This document shows, piece by piece, positions 41,770-49,053 of a stretch of DNA of 49,902 nucleotides (position 1 is its first letter; each line of letters begins with the position of its first letter). Origin of the DNA: Planctomyces sp. (GTDB taxonomy: Bacteria; Planctomycetota; Planctomycetia; Planctomycetales; Planctomycetaceae); contig SXKJ01000470.1 in assembly GCA_005778115.1 (NCBI GenBank), positions 1 through 49,902 on the forward strand, written 5' to 3'. Below the pieces are notes generated by a model. The model was not told where the DNA came from, made no database searches, and was given only the letters and a program-made list of their open reading frames with translations. The translations under genes and the position numbers were made by a program.

Positions 41770-41876
41770 GCCAGTTTCGCGGCTTGATTGACATTTTGTG
41801 GCGACGTTCACTCAGTTCTTTCAAATCATCTCGCGTTTGTGGGATTTCAACGATTGGGCAATGGAATTAACAACTC

Positions 41877-41898
41877 AATCAAAACGGTCTAATGAAAC
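41877..41898. promoter_or_regulatory. Second operator-like motif in the regulator leader
   Basis: AATCAAAACGGTCTAATG, preceded by ACTC, repeats the ACTCAATCA-(T)AAACGkyC pattern of 41741-41760 about 130 bases away. It lies close to the stop of the membrane-protein gene. The rest of 41674-41947 shows no gene. Confidence 0.35.
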
Positions 41899-41947
41899 AG
41901 AATGGCAGGGGATGGAGGAACTCCATCCGAGGTTTGACTCAAGTCAC

Positions 41948-43096
41948 TCAACGCCTCCACACGAGCTGTAACATGCCCGCCACGCCTGGATCGATCTCCA
42001 GTTCGTCACGCCGGCTGCCAGAGAACTTCTCTGCTTGGAACATCTGCCGGTCAAAGACGTAGGCGGCTGAAAGATCCACGCTCCATCCGCGACCGAATTG
42101 GCGTTCAATACCGAGCGACAACCGCTGGTCGAACAGATAGGTTCTTTCACGGTCCTTGAGGCGGTCGGCCGGCAGGAACGTTTCGCTCACAGTCCGATAA
42201 GCCCCGTAGATGCTCCACGCTTCGCCGAGCGACTGACGAACGAGCACCTGCACATTGTTCAGCGGCTGGTAGCTGGCCGTGATGGTCAAGGACTCAGTTG
42301 GCCGGTAGTCGAGAGAGAACGGGATTCCCAGGTTCGCCTGGAACTGAGGAGTCGGCCGCCAGATGTAGGCCACGCCCGGAATAGGAAAGATGATTTGACC
42401 GGTGGGTGAATAGAACAGGCTGAAATTCCAGGCGTCGTGCTCACCGCTGGGGACGGTTAGGAACCCTAGCAACGTGACGGTCAAGTCGCGCAGATCCGAG
42501 AACGGACGATCGCTCGGAGAACCGACGCGAAACATGCCGCCCGCCCGCCATCCGTTCTCGAACGAGCGGATGTGCATCGCGCCGACATCGATGTCCCACA
42601 ATTCGTCTGGCACGGAAAGACCCGAATCCGGAAGCGTTGCTGAAGTATTGATCCCCAACCGCTGGATACTCCCCAATCCCAGCCAGATTCCATTGGGGGC
42701 AATCTGTAACGGAAAGGCCACCTCGAATTCCTCGCTATTCATGGCCAAGTAGTCCGGCTGATTGCGAATTTTTTGCTGAGGAATCCACCACAGCCGCGAG
42801 GTGAATGGCGATCGCCCGCCGTAATCAGCCCCCGATCGACGGTCGGGTGACGAATCAATTGATCGCGCGGGTTCACCGAGGATGCTCTGGTCGAGTTGCG
42901 GTAACGACTGGAATTGTGGGACCGAGCTGTCTTCAAGCCAGGTCAAATGCCCGGTGGGCTGGAATCCCACCGAATGAAAGTGAGCAGAACCTTGCAGTTG
43001 TTCTTCCGCGGATAGACCGTCAGCCAGTGCTGACGAGGAAAGGCACAAGGTCAGCATCGCCGCTGGAGTCAAATTCCGAAGGACAAGGTTTCTCAC
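41948..43096 (-). CDS. Exported protein, predicted outer-membrane beta-barrel, function unknown
   Basis: 382 residues. I chose the GTG at 43096 because AGGAG lies 6-7 bases upstream; it begins VRNLVLRNLTPAAMLTLCLS with a signal peptide ending ALADG. An ATG at 43117 is possible. The mature part has alternating polar/hydrophobic beta-strands with short turns (NGWRAGGMFRVGS, WNFSLFYSPTGQIIFPIPG, SLTITASYQPLNNVQVLVRQ, GWSVDLSAAYVFDR) and ends in the aromatic/arginine strand MLQLVWRR, as in outer-membrane barrels. Its shape recalls DUF6268-type planctomycete membrane proteins, but I cannot confirm this. It is divergent from folE and shares the motif-bearing intergenic region, so it may be co-regulated. 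Confidence 0.6.
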   Translation of the reverse strand: MRNLVLRNLTPAAMLTLCLSSSALADGLSAEEQLQGSAHFHSVGFQPTGHLTWLEDSSVPQFQSLPQLDQSILGEPARSIDSSPDRRSGADYGGRSPFTSRLWWIPQQKIRNQPDYLAMNSEEFEVAFPLQIAPNGIWLGLGSIQRLGINTSATLPDSGLSVPDELWDIDVGAMHIRSFENGWRAGGMFRVGSPSDRPFSDLRDLTVTLLGFLTVPSGEHDAWNFSLFYSPTGQIIFPIPGVAYIWRPTPQFQANLGIPFSLDYRPTESLTITASYQPLNNVQVLVRQSLGEAWSIYGAYRTVSETFLPADRLKDRERTYLFDQRLSLGIERQFGRGWSVDLSAAYVFDRQMFQAEKFSGSRRDELEIDPGVAGMLQLVWRR

Positions 43097-43157
43097 GAGA
43101 TCTCCTGTTGAAGCCATGACGCGAGTGAGAATAGTTGATCCAACTCCGCTGCACAAC

Positions 43158-43179
43158 ATTAAATCGTCCATAACGTTCT
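43158..43179. promoter_or_regulatory. Operator-like motif, copy nearest the membrane-protein gene
   Basis: AAATCGTCCATAACGTTCT (with preceding ATT) matches the copy at 43277-43298 at 17 of 22 positions and in the same orientation. It lies 62 bases before the GTG start of the membrane-protein gene and about 185 before folE. Confidence 0.45.
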
Positions 43180-43276
43180 CGTCGAGCCGAGTCGCTGCTG
43201 GCTCTTTCCGCTTGAAACCACGAGAAGTTTCTTTGAATTTCCGATATTCTGTAAAATCGCCTGTTGCATTCCAGAA

Positions 43277-43320
43277 ATTAAATCGGTCAAAGCGTTCATG
43301 TAAATGATTCAAACCGGCCG
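43277..43320. promoter_or_regulatory. Operator-like motif with tandem 22-bp partner upstream of folE
   Basis: TAAATCGGTCAAAGCGTTCA at 43279-43298 is followed 22 bases later by TAAATGATTCAAACCGGCCG at 43301-43320, equal at 13 of 20 positions. The two-helical-turn spacing of direct repeats suits tandem binding by MerR/CarH-like DNA-binding domains. It lies 43 bases before the folE start. The remaining sequence 43180-43276 shows no other clear feature. Confidence 0.45.
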
Positions 43321-43362
43321 ATTCACTCAGGGTTGGTTCAGAAAACTTCAAAGGAGAACGTG

Positions 43363-44016
43363 ATGCCCGTGTTGCTTGAGAGAATGAATGACCTTCCTCG
43401 AACCTCTTTTGTCGCCGAGTCGGGTGTGTTGCGAACTCGTAAGCGTCGACCTGACACTCCGGTGGACTTGGCTTCGATTGAACAAGCCGTTCGCACAATA
43501 CTGACGGCAGTCGGAGAAGACCCCGACCGCGAAGGACTCCTGGAGACACCACGTCGAGTGGCCAAGATGTACGCCGAAATGTTTGCCGGGCTGACGCAGG
43601 ACCCGGCTCGGCATCTGCGAGTCACGTTCCCGGAGACCTACGACGAGATGGTGCTGGTCCGCGACATCCGCTTCACCAGCATGTGCGAACATCACTTGTT
43701 GCCGTTCTCGGGTGTCGCACATGTGGCCTACATCCCAAACGGGCGCGTCACAGGCTTAAGCAAGTTGGCTCGCGTGGTTGACGAAATTTCGCGGCGTCCG
43801 CAGGTTCAAGAGCGGTTGACCCAACAGGTCGCGGACCTGATTGAGACAGAATTGGAGAGCAAGGGCGTCGCCGTGATCATCAGTGCCGAGCACTCCTGCA
43901 TGAGCATTCGTGGTGTCCGTAAGCCGGGCAGTCAAACCGTCACCAGCGCAGTTCGGGGCCTGTTCAAAACGAATCCCGCCAGCAGAGCCGAAGTGATGTC
44001 TCTCATCAAAGGATGA
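43363..44016 (+). CDS. folE: GTP cyclohydrolase I
   Basis: 217 residues from the ATG at 43363, preceded by AAAGGAGAA. It converts GTP to 7,8-dihydroneopterin triphosphate, the entry to folate, biopterin and pterin cofactors. Motifs: [19 protein letters not shown], the zinc site in [14 protein letters not shown] (Cys and His) and the second zinc cysteine in [19 protein letters not shown]. The family's usual length and all active-site residues are present. In other bacteria a folE lies in LitR/CarH regulons and is thought to supply the photolyase antenna pterin. Here it is divergent from an outer-membrane gene and shares its motif-containing upstream region; a SOUL protein and a pterin-synthase homologue follow. 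Confidence 0.95.
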   Translation: MPVLLERMNDLPRTSFVAESGVLRTRKRRPDTPVDLASIEQAVRTILTAVGEDPDREGLLETPRRVAKMYAEMFAGLTQDPARHLRVTFPETYDEMVLVRDIRFTSMCEHHLLPFSGVAHVAYIPNGRVTGLSKLARVVDEISRRPQVQERLTQQVADLIETELESKGVAVIISAEHSCMSIRGVRKPGSQTVTSAVRGLFKTNPASRAEVMSLIKG

Positions 44017-44073
44017 AAAACGTTGCCCCTCATTCAACCGCGATAATCCCCGATTCACTTTGAGAGGTCCGTC

Positions 44074-44931
44074 ATGAAACTCACTCTGATTCTGGCACTG
44101 ACCACTGCGATGATCATTGCTTCCGCACGCATTCTTCGAGCCGATCCACCAGCCAAGGCCGGGGCGGACACAATCGCGCTGATCGACAAGGCTTTGGCCG
44201 ATGCCAAACCCCGAGCGACGGACGATCGATTGGCCACATTACAAGCTGCCGCGAAGGCCGTGATCCTGGCTAGCCCGAACAACTTGTTGATCTCGACAAA
44301 ACTGCAAACGGCCCTTGATCAACCGGAAACCAACGTCAACAAGCAGGTCAAATCGCTGCAAACCGCCTTGTCCGAGTCCGCCGCGATTCTGAACTTCCGC
44401 ATCAAGAAGGAGTCGGACTTGCCCAAAGGGTTTCCCGAACCGTGCGCACTCGGCGAGATCCAACTAAAGCACTATCCGTCCTATCGACTTGCCCGCGCAC
44501 CATCTCAAAAAGACAACGCGTTCTTCACGTTGTTCAATCACATCAAATCCAATAAGATCGAAATGACCGCGCCCGTCGAAATGCGCTACGACGAAGCCGG
44601 TCACAAGTATCAGCAGATCGACATGGCGTTCCTATACGGCGCGCAGGATTGGGGCAAACTCGGGGACGCGGGTAGGGGAGTGATCGTGGAAGACATTCCC
44701 GCAATGTTCACGGTCGCCATCGGTCTCACGGGAGATTTCGATCCGAATGCTTTCACCTACATCGAGTCGTTGGAGTCCTGGCTGGCTCAGAATGATTCCG
44801 ACTACGAACGTGACGGCAAGGTTCGCGTGATGGGCTACAACAGTCCGTTCGTCTGGAAATCACAACGGTTTTTTGAAATCGAAATTCCGGTTAGGAAGCG
44901 AACACGAACCGCGGAAGTAGCCAAGTCGTGA
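44074..44931 (+). CDS. Exported SOUL-family haem-binding protein
   Basis: 285 residues with a signal peptide (MKLTLILALTTAMIIASARI). Residues 30-110 form a helical N-terminal region. Residues 125-280 are the SOUL/HBP domain, seen in EIQLKHYPSYRLAR, AFFTLFNHIKSNKIEMTAPV, IDMAFLYGAQDWG and WLAQNDSDYERDGKVRVMGY then NSPFVWKSQRFFEIEIPV. SOUL proteins bind haem or other tetrapyrroles. The gene starts 57 bases after folE in the same direction. It may sequester phototoxic tetrapyrroles outside the cytoplasm; this is inferred from the neighbourhood. Confidence 0.8.
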   Translation: MKLTLILALTTAMIIASARILRADPPAKAGADTIALIDKALADAKPRATDDRLATLQAAAKAVILASPNNLLISTKLQTALDQPETNVNKQVKSLQTALSESAAILNFRIKKESDLPKGFPEPCALGEIQLKHYPSYRLARAPSQKDNAFFTLFNHIKSNKIEMTAPVEMRYDEAGHKYQQIDMAFLYGAQDWGKLGDAGRGVIVEDIPAMFTVAIGLTGDFDPNAFTYIESLESWLAQNDSDYERDGKVRVMGYNSPFVWKSQRFFEIEIPVRKRTRTAEVAKS

Positions 44932-45018
44932 CACCGCGACCTTCGACCGTCCTCCTACAAACCGTTTCGTCAGATGATGACGAGCACCTCAAGGTTGAGA
45001 AGTTCTTGTGAGTCGTTG

Positions 45019-45081
45019 GCTGGCGGGGCCGGCGGGCGCGAAATAACAAAGCGCCTACCCCCGACGCATGGCCCCGCCAGC
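45019..45081 (+). terminator. GC-rich inverted repeat between the SOUL gene and the pterin-synthase gene
   Basis: GCTGGCGGGGCC and GGCCCCGCCAGC, 12 bp perfect, are separated by 39 bases. It could end the folE-SOUL transcript; no T-run follows. Confidence 0.5.
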
Positions 45082-45118
45082 ATTTTCTATTAGTGAACCG
45101 AGCACAGCAGAGAGCATC

Positions 45119-45655
45119 ATGATCATTCAAAAGGATTACAAGTTTTACGCGGCTCATCGCAACGAAGAGCTGGACGACAAGTGCCGCAACCTGCACGGAC
45201 ATCGGTACGGCGTCCGCTGCTTCTTCGAGGTTGAGCGGACGGGACCGATCAGCACGCTGTTCGGCGACTTCGATCGGTTGATCGAGCCGTTTCTCAAGGC
45301 CCAATATGACCACGCGATGCTGATTCATGTCGCGGATCCGTTGTACGAAACGCTCTGCGGCCACACGGAGCGAACCGGCGAATCGTTGCGAATGAAATTG
45401 CTCGACGCCCCCACCAGCGTCGAGAACCTCGCCTACCAACTCTTCACCGAGATCACCGAACTCGGCTTCCGCTTGAATCGGATCGAAGTTCGCGAGACCG
45501 ACACGTCGGTCGTGATTTACACGCGCGAAGACTGGGTCGAAGACAGCCGGCATCCGCAACGACGCCAAGCTGACTCCATTTGCGTTGACCGTCTCAATGT
45601 GAGCTCAAGTCGTGAGGCCGAGATTCCGGTTCTCGCCAATTCTTTAACTCGTTGA
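45119..45655 (+). CDS. 6-pyruvoyl-tetrahydropterin synthase / QueD family protein
   Basis: 178 residues from the ATG at 45119. Zinc and catalytic motifs: YAAHRNEELDDKCRNLHGHR (three histidines plus a cysteine), LFGDFDRLIEPF, YDHAMLIHVADPL, DAPTSVENLAYQLF and the glutamate in VRETDTSVVIY. The family either makes 6-pyruvoyl-tetrahydropterin or, as QueD, 6-carboxy-tetrahydropterin for queuosine. The C-terminal 35 residues are extra and low in conservation. No other queuosine gene is near; with folE in the cluster, pterin-cofactor synthesis is at least as likely as queuosine. It starts an apparent operon running to the SRPBCC gene. Confidence 0.85.
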   Translation: MIIQKDYKFYAAHRNEELDDKCRNLHGHRYGVRCFFEVERTGPISTLFGDFDRLIEPFLKAQYDHAMLIHVADPLYETLCGHTERTGESLRMKLLDAPTSVENLAYQLFTEITELGFRLNRIEVRETDTSVVIYTREDWVEDSRHPQRRQADSICVDRLNVSSSREAEIPVLANSLTR

Positions 45656-45673
45656 TTTTCAGAAAGGGATCCC

Positions 45674-45850
45674 ATGTCGCGTCGATCGAAGGCTAAGGCG
45701 TTGTATGTCCTCGCCGCTGGTGTGTCGTTTTTCCTGTCGGTCTACCTCTGGTTCACCGGCAGCAAAGAACAGGGTTTGTACGTTGGTCTTTGGGTGCCGT
45801 CGATTTTTTCGTTCGGCACGCTCATGTTGAAAGGAACGCCCAATGAATGA
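45674..45850 (+). CDS. 58-residue membrane protein
   Basis: An AAAGGGAT ribosome site precedes the ATG. The product MSRRSKAKALYVLAAGVSFF continues with a membrane helix (near residues 10-27), a TGSKEQGLYVGLW segment and a second helix (WVPSIFSFGTLML). The FTGSKEQGLYVGLWVPS motif recurs in short planctomycete proteins I recall; no function is known. Two membrane spans are predicted. The last 8 bases overlap the next small gene. Confidence 0.65.
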   Translation: MSRRSKAKALYVLAAGVSFFLSVYLWFTGSKEQGLYVGLWVPSIFSFGTLMLKGTPNE

Positions 45851-45950
45851 AATGACGCTCTTCCTCGTAGGCATGTTCGTATCTGGCGTTGCGATCGCTG
45901 CCACTGTGATTTCTGCCATCGGCTCCGACCATCCAGAGGATCAAAAGTAA
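45843..45950 (+). CDS. 35-residue single-span membrane protein
   Basis: The ATG overlaps the previous gene's stop. It encodes MNEMTLFLVGMFVSGVAIAA then TVISAIGSDHPEDQK, a single hydrophobic helix with a short acidic cytosolic or periplasmic tail. AAAGGAACG just upstream gives a ribosome site. Coupling to the previous small gene suggests that the pair forms a membrane complex. It is too short for family assignment. Confidence 0.55.
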   Translation: MNEMTLFLVGMFVSGVAIAATVISAIGSDHPEDQK

Positions 45951-46014
45951 ATCCTGTGCGGAATGGATCGGCGCCAACAGCTCATTTCGCAAACCTTCAA
46001 CCGGAGAATCAATC

Positions 46015-46497
46015 ATGCACCCGACCAAGAACAATCTTTCGGAACAGACTCGGAGTCACGCCGTAGGGCTGCTTAATCAAGCACTGTCCGACCTGATCGA
46101 TTTGCAGCTTCAATCGAAGCAAGCTCATTGGAATGTGAAGGGACCGAACTTCATCGCTCTGCACGAGTTGTTCGATCGTGTTGCCGCAGATGCGGTGGAA
46201 TTCTCAGACAACGTCGCTGAGCGGATCGCAGCACTCGGCGGCCAGGCTGAGGGGTCCATCAACGCGGTCGGAAAACGGACCTCGTTGCCCGCCTACCCAG
46301 CGGAGATTTCAAACGGACGGGATCACGTTGACGCGCTTTCGACGTCGATGGCGGTCGTCGGCAAATCAATCCGTAGTGCGATCGGCCGAGCAGTCGAACT
46401 TGATGACGCCGACACCGCCGACCTCTTCACCGAAATTTCGCGAGAGCTGGATAAGAAACTGTGGTTCGTTGAGTCGCACCTGCAAGGGAATTCTTGA
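46015..46497 (+). CDS. dps: Dps/ferritin-like DNA-protection protein
   Basis: 160 residues. The dinuclear ferroxidase motif of Dps is visible: QSKQAHWNVKGPNFIALHEL (His) and FDRVAADAVEFSDNVAERI (Asp/Glu), residues about 36-68. LFTEISRELDKKLWFVESHL is the typical C-terminal helix. Dps dodecamers bind and oxidise ferrous iron with hydrogen peroxide and protect DNA. The N-terminal tail is short with one lysine pair, so direct DNA binding is uncertain. It lies in a stress cluster with the UV-endonuclease pseudogene directly downstream (37 bases). Confidence 0.9.
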   Translation: MHPTKNNLSEQTRSHAVGLLNQALSDLIDLQLQSKQAHWNVKGPNFIALHELFDRVAADAVEFSDNVAERIAALGGQAEGSINAVGKRTSLPAYPAEISNGRDHVDALSTSMAVVGKSIRSAIGRAVELDDADTADLFTEISRELDKKLWFVESHLQGNS

Positions 46498-46534
46498 ATG
46501 ACTGTGGCAGAACTCAATCCAGGAATGATCGATC

Positions 46535-47515
46535 ATGGCAATAGCGACAACTTCGAAGAAACAGCGCCGGAAGCGGACATGCACTGCCCGCCTACGATGG
46601 GGTCTTTGCTGTCAGTTTGCCAACGAGCCAATTCAATTTCGAACGACAACAGCCTCGTCTTTGATGCGAATGCCGCTCGCGGAACGACTGCGTAAAGTTT
46701 CGGATCTATGCCTGGCGAATGCATAAACGTTGTTGGCGGCTTTGAGATATTGCGAATAGCACGGCATCGGCTGCTTTCGGATTCCCAGTTCAATTCTGCC
46801 GATCAAGACGCACCCTGAAGTTGGCTATCGGATCGACGAATTGCCGGACGCGATGAACATCGTTGAAACGCTTCAGCGTTGCTTCGATTTCGCGGCCGAG
46901 CACGACATTCGCACTTCATTTCATCCGGATCAATTCGTCGTGCTGAACTCGCCGCGAGAAGATGTGGTCGAAAAGTCGATTCAGGATTTGGAGTATCACG
47001 CGGAAGTCGCGGAGTGGGTCGGCGCGGATGTCATCAACATCCACGGCGGCGGAGCCTACGGCAATAAAGGGGCTGCACTGGTGACTTTCGCTTGCAATGT
47101 GAATCGGCTTTAAGAGGGCGTTCGATCGCGGCTGACGATTGAGAACGACGACAAGACCTTTACCCCGTCCGACCTTTTGTCCCTGTCTCGTTTTACTGAA
47201 TTGCCGGTCGTTTACGACGTCCATCATCACCGCTGCCTGCCTGACGAATTGAGCATTGAAGAGGCTACAGCAGCGGCCATTGAGACTTGGAACCGCGAGC
47301 CGCTGTTTCACATTTCCAGTCCGTTGGCTGGGTGGTCCGGGCCGAAGCCCGCGCGGCATCACGACGAGATCGAGATCGATGATTTCCCCACCTGTTGGGC
47401 CGGTCTCGGCCTGACTGTTGAAGTGGAAGCCAAGAGCAAAGAAGTCGCCGTCAGAAAGTTGCACGATCAATACAAGCAAAAGTTCGGCGATCAAACAAAG
47501 GTTGAAGTCGCCTGA
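46535..47515 (+). pseudogene. UV-damage endonuclease UvdE with three in-frame nonsense codons
   Basis: One uninterrupted reading phase of 326 codons aligns with UvdE from LRWGLCCQFANEPIQFRTTT to the end, but has TAA at 46724-46726, TAG near 46766 and TAA at 47111-47113. Between and after them the family motifs are complete: ILPIKTHPEVGYR, TSFHPDQFV, GADVINIHGGGAYG, LTIENDDKTF, YDVHHHRCLPDELS and LTVEVEAKSKE. The metal-binding His, Glu and Asp residues are retained. No frameshift is found. Either the gene was lost recently by point mutations or the stops are read through; the first is more likely. It follows dps and would have repaired UV photoproducts. Confidence 0.8.
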
Positions 47516-47575
47516 GAATCATCCCGTTACTCGTTTCGTCTTAAAGTTCGTAATTCAAACCATAAGGAATTGACC

Positions 47576-48556
47576 ATGATTGCGGCGGTGGACCAACGAC
47601 TCGAACAGCCAAAGGCTCCGGTGACGCCGCGAACGAAGACGATTGTGGTGAGTGGAGCCTCCGGGCTGGTTGGCTCTGCACTTTGCCAGGAGATTGAAAA
47701 TCGCCAATGGAGTGCGAGACGTTTGGTTCGCAGGAATTCGATCAGCGGACTGCCTAACAGCATTCCCTGGAACCCCGAAATTGGTTCGTTGAATTTCACG
47801 GGGCTCAGTGGCACGGACGCGGTCGTGCATTTGGCGGGCGAAAACATCGCGAGCGGCCGATGGAATGCGGCGAAGAAGCTTCGCATTCGGGACAGCCGTG
47901 TGATCGGGACGCATCGACTCTGCAAGTCGTTAGCGTCGATGCCCAACCCGCCGCGAGTCTTGGTCTGTGCCTCGGCCGTTGGATACTACGGTGAACGGGG
48001 CGATCAACCGCTGACGGAAGCGGAGCTCCCGGGACGCGGGTTTCTTCCCGAAGTTTGCACGCATTGGGAACGAGCGACGCAACCCGCCGTCGATGCGGGC
48101 ATTCGAGTTGTCAACCTTCGAATCGGCGTGGTGGTGTCGCCGGATGGTGGTGCGCTCAAGCAAATGTTGCTGCCGTTTCAGTTCGGGTTGGGCGGGAAGA
48201 TCGGAAGCGGACGGCAGTATTGGAGCTGGATTTCGCTGCGAGACTTGGTCCGTTCGATTTTGTTCGCTGTCGAAGGGGAATCGCTGACCGGGCCGGTGAA
48301 CGCGGTGGCTCCGGGTGCGGTCACGAACTCCGAGTTCACTCGCGTGTTGGGCCGAGTGTTGCGGCGACCGACGTTGTTTCCGCTGCCTGGTTTCATGGCT
48401 CGTCTGGTGCTCGGCGAAATGGCCGACGAACTGCTGCTCGCCAGCATCCGCGTTGCACCGGAGCAACTCCAGAAACATGGCTTTGAATTTGAACACCCTG
48501 ATTTGGAAACGGCCTTGCGAGCGGTCTTGCATCGCGAGCTGCCGTCACAGAAATGA
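47576..48556 (+). CDS. TIGR01777-type NAD-dependent epimerase
   Basis: 326 residues, AAGGAATTGACC before the ATG. SDR features: TIVVSGASGLVGSALCQEIE, AVVHLAGENIASGRWNAAKK, VLVCASAVGYYGERGDQPLT with Y-x3 active-site region, and WSWISLRDLVRSILFAVEG. The C-terminal DUF1731 domain (RVLRRPTLFPLPGFMARLVL, GEMADELLLASIRVAPEQLQ, GFEFEHPDLETALR) is complete. Often called SulA-like or YfcH, the enzyme's substrate is unknown. The stop overlaps the ATG of the SRPBCC gene. In other bacteria TIGR01777-SRPBCC pairs accompany photolyase and LitR genes, supporting a light-stress role. Confidence 0.85.
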   Translation: MIAAVDQRLEQPKAPVTPRTKTIVVSGASGLVGSALCQEIENRQWSARRLVRRNSISGLPNSIPWNPEIGSLNFTGLSGTDAVVHLAGENIASGRWNAAKKLRIRDSRVIGTHRLCKSLASMPNPPRVLVCASAVGYYGERGDQPLTEAELPGRGFLPEVCTHWERATQPAVDAGIRVVNLRIGVVVSPDGGALKQMLLPFQFGLGGKIGSGRQYWSWISLRDLVRSILFAVEGESLTGPVNAVAPGAVTNSEFTRVLGRVLRRPTLFPLPGFMARLVLGEMADELLLASIRVAPEQLQKHGFEFEHPDLETALRAVLHRELPSQK

Positions 48557-49053
48557 GCGACGCCATGAGCACCTATCGACTGATCCGCGAGCAAACGATC
48601 GACCGGCCGCTCGACGAAGTCTTCCCTTTCTTCGCCGACGCGCGAAATCTCGAAACGCTGACGCCACCGTTGCTGCGGTTTGAAATCCTCACGCCCGGTG
48701 ACATCGACATGCGAGTCGGCACGATTATTCAATACGCGCTGCGAGTTCACGGCATGCCGATCAACTGGACGACAGCCATCACGGTCTGGAACCCGCCATT
48801 TGAGTTCGTCGATGTTCAGTTGCGCGGCCCGTATGTGCTGTGGCATCACCGACACACTTTTGAAGCGGTCGTTGACTCAACGCGCATGATCGACGAGGTG
48901 AATTACCGTCTGCCGCTCGGCTGGATTGGCCAAGCGATGCACGGGTTGATGGTCCGACGCGACTTGAAAGCGATCTTCGACTATCGCCAGCAGACAGTGA
49001 CACGGCTGCTGGAATGGGAGCAGAGCACGGCCTCCATTCACGCGTCCGCATAG
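48553..49053 (+). CDS. SRPBCC (START-like) lipid-binding-fold protein
   Basis: 166 residues, beginning ATGA-overlapped with the epimerase stop. The START/Bet v1-like fold is visible: REQTIDRPLDEVFPFFADAR, then NLETLTPPLLRFEIL, WNPPFEFVDVQLRGPY and a long C-terminal helix with WEQSTASIHASA. Such proteins bind small hydrophobic ligands and are commonly called cell-division inhibitors without evidence. Coupling to the epimerase suggests shared substrate handling. The last 16 bases overlap the end of the opposite DUF1553 fragment. Confidence 0.8.
   Translation: MSDAMSTYRLIREQTIDRPLDEVFPFFADARNLETLTPPLLRFEILTPGDIDMRVGTIIQYALRVHGMPINWTTAITVWNPPFEFVDVQLRGPYVLWHHRHTFEAVVDSTRMIDEVNYRLPLGWIGQAMHGLMVRRDLKAIFDYRQQTVTRLLEWEQSTASIHASA

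Noticed and set aside
41948..43552. 535-residue version of the membrane-barrel protein
   Set aside because: The upstream third overlaps folE on the other strand and lacks protein character; a ribosome site supports the start at 43096.
46724..47113. TAA/TAG codons in uvdE read as glutamine (alternative genetic code)
   Set aside because: Other genes in the window end cleanly at TAA or TAG, and only this gene and neighbouring relics carry internal stops.
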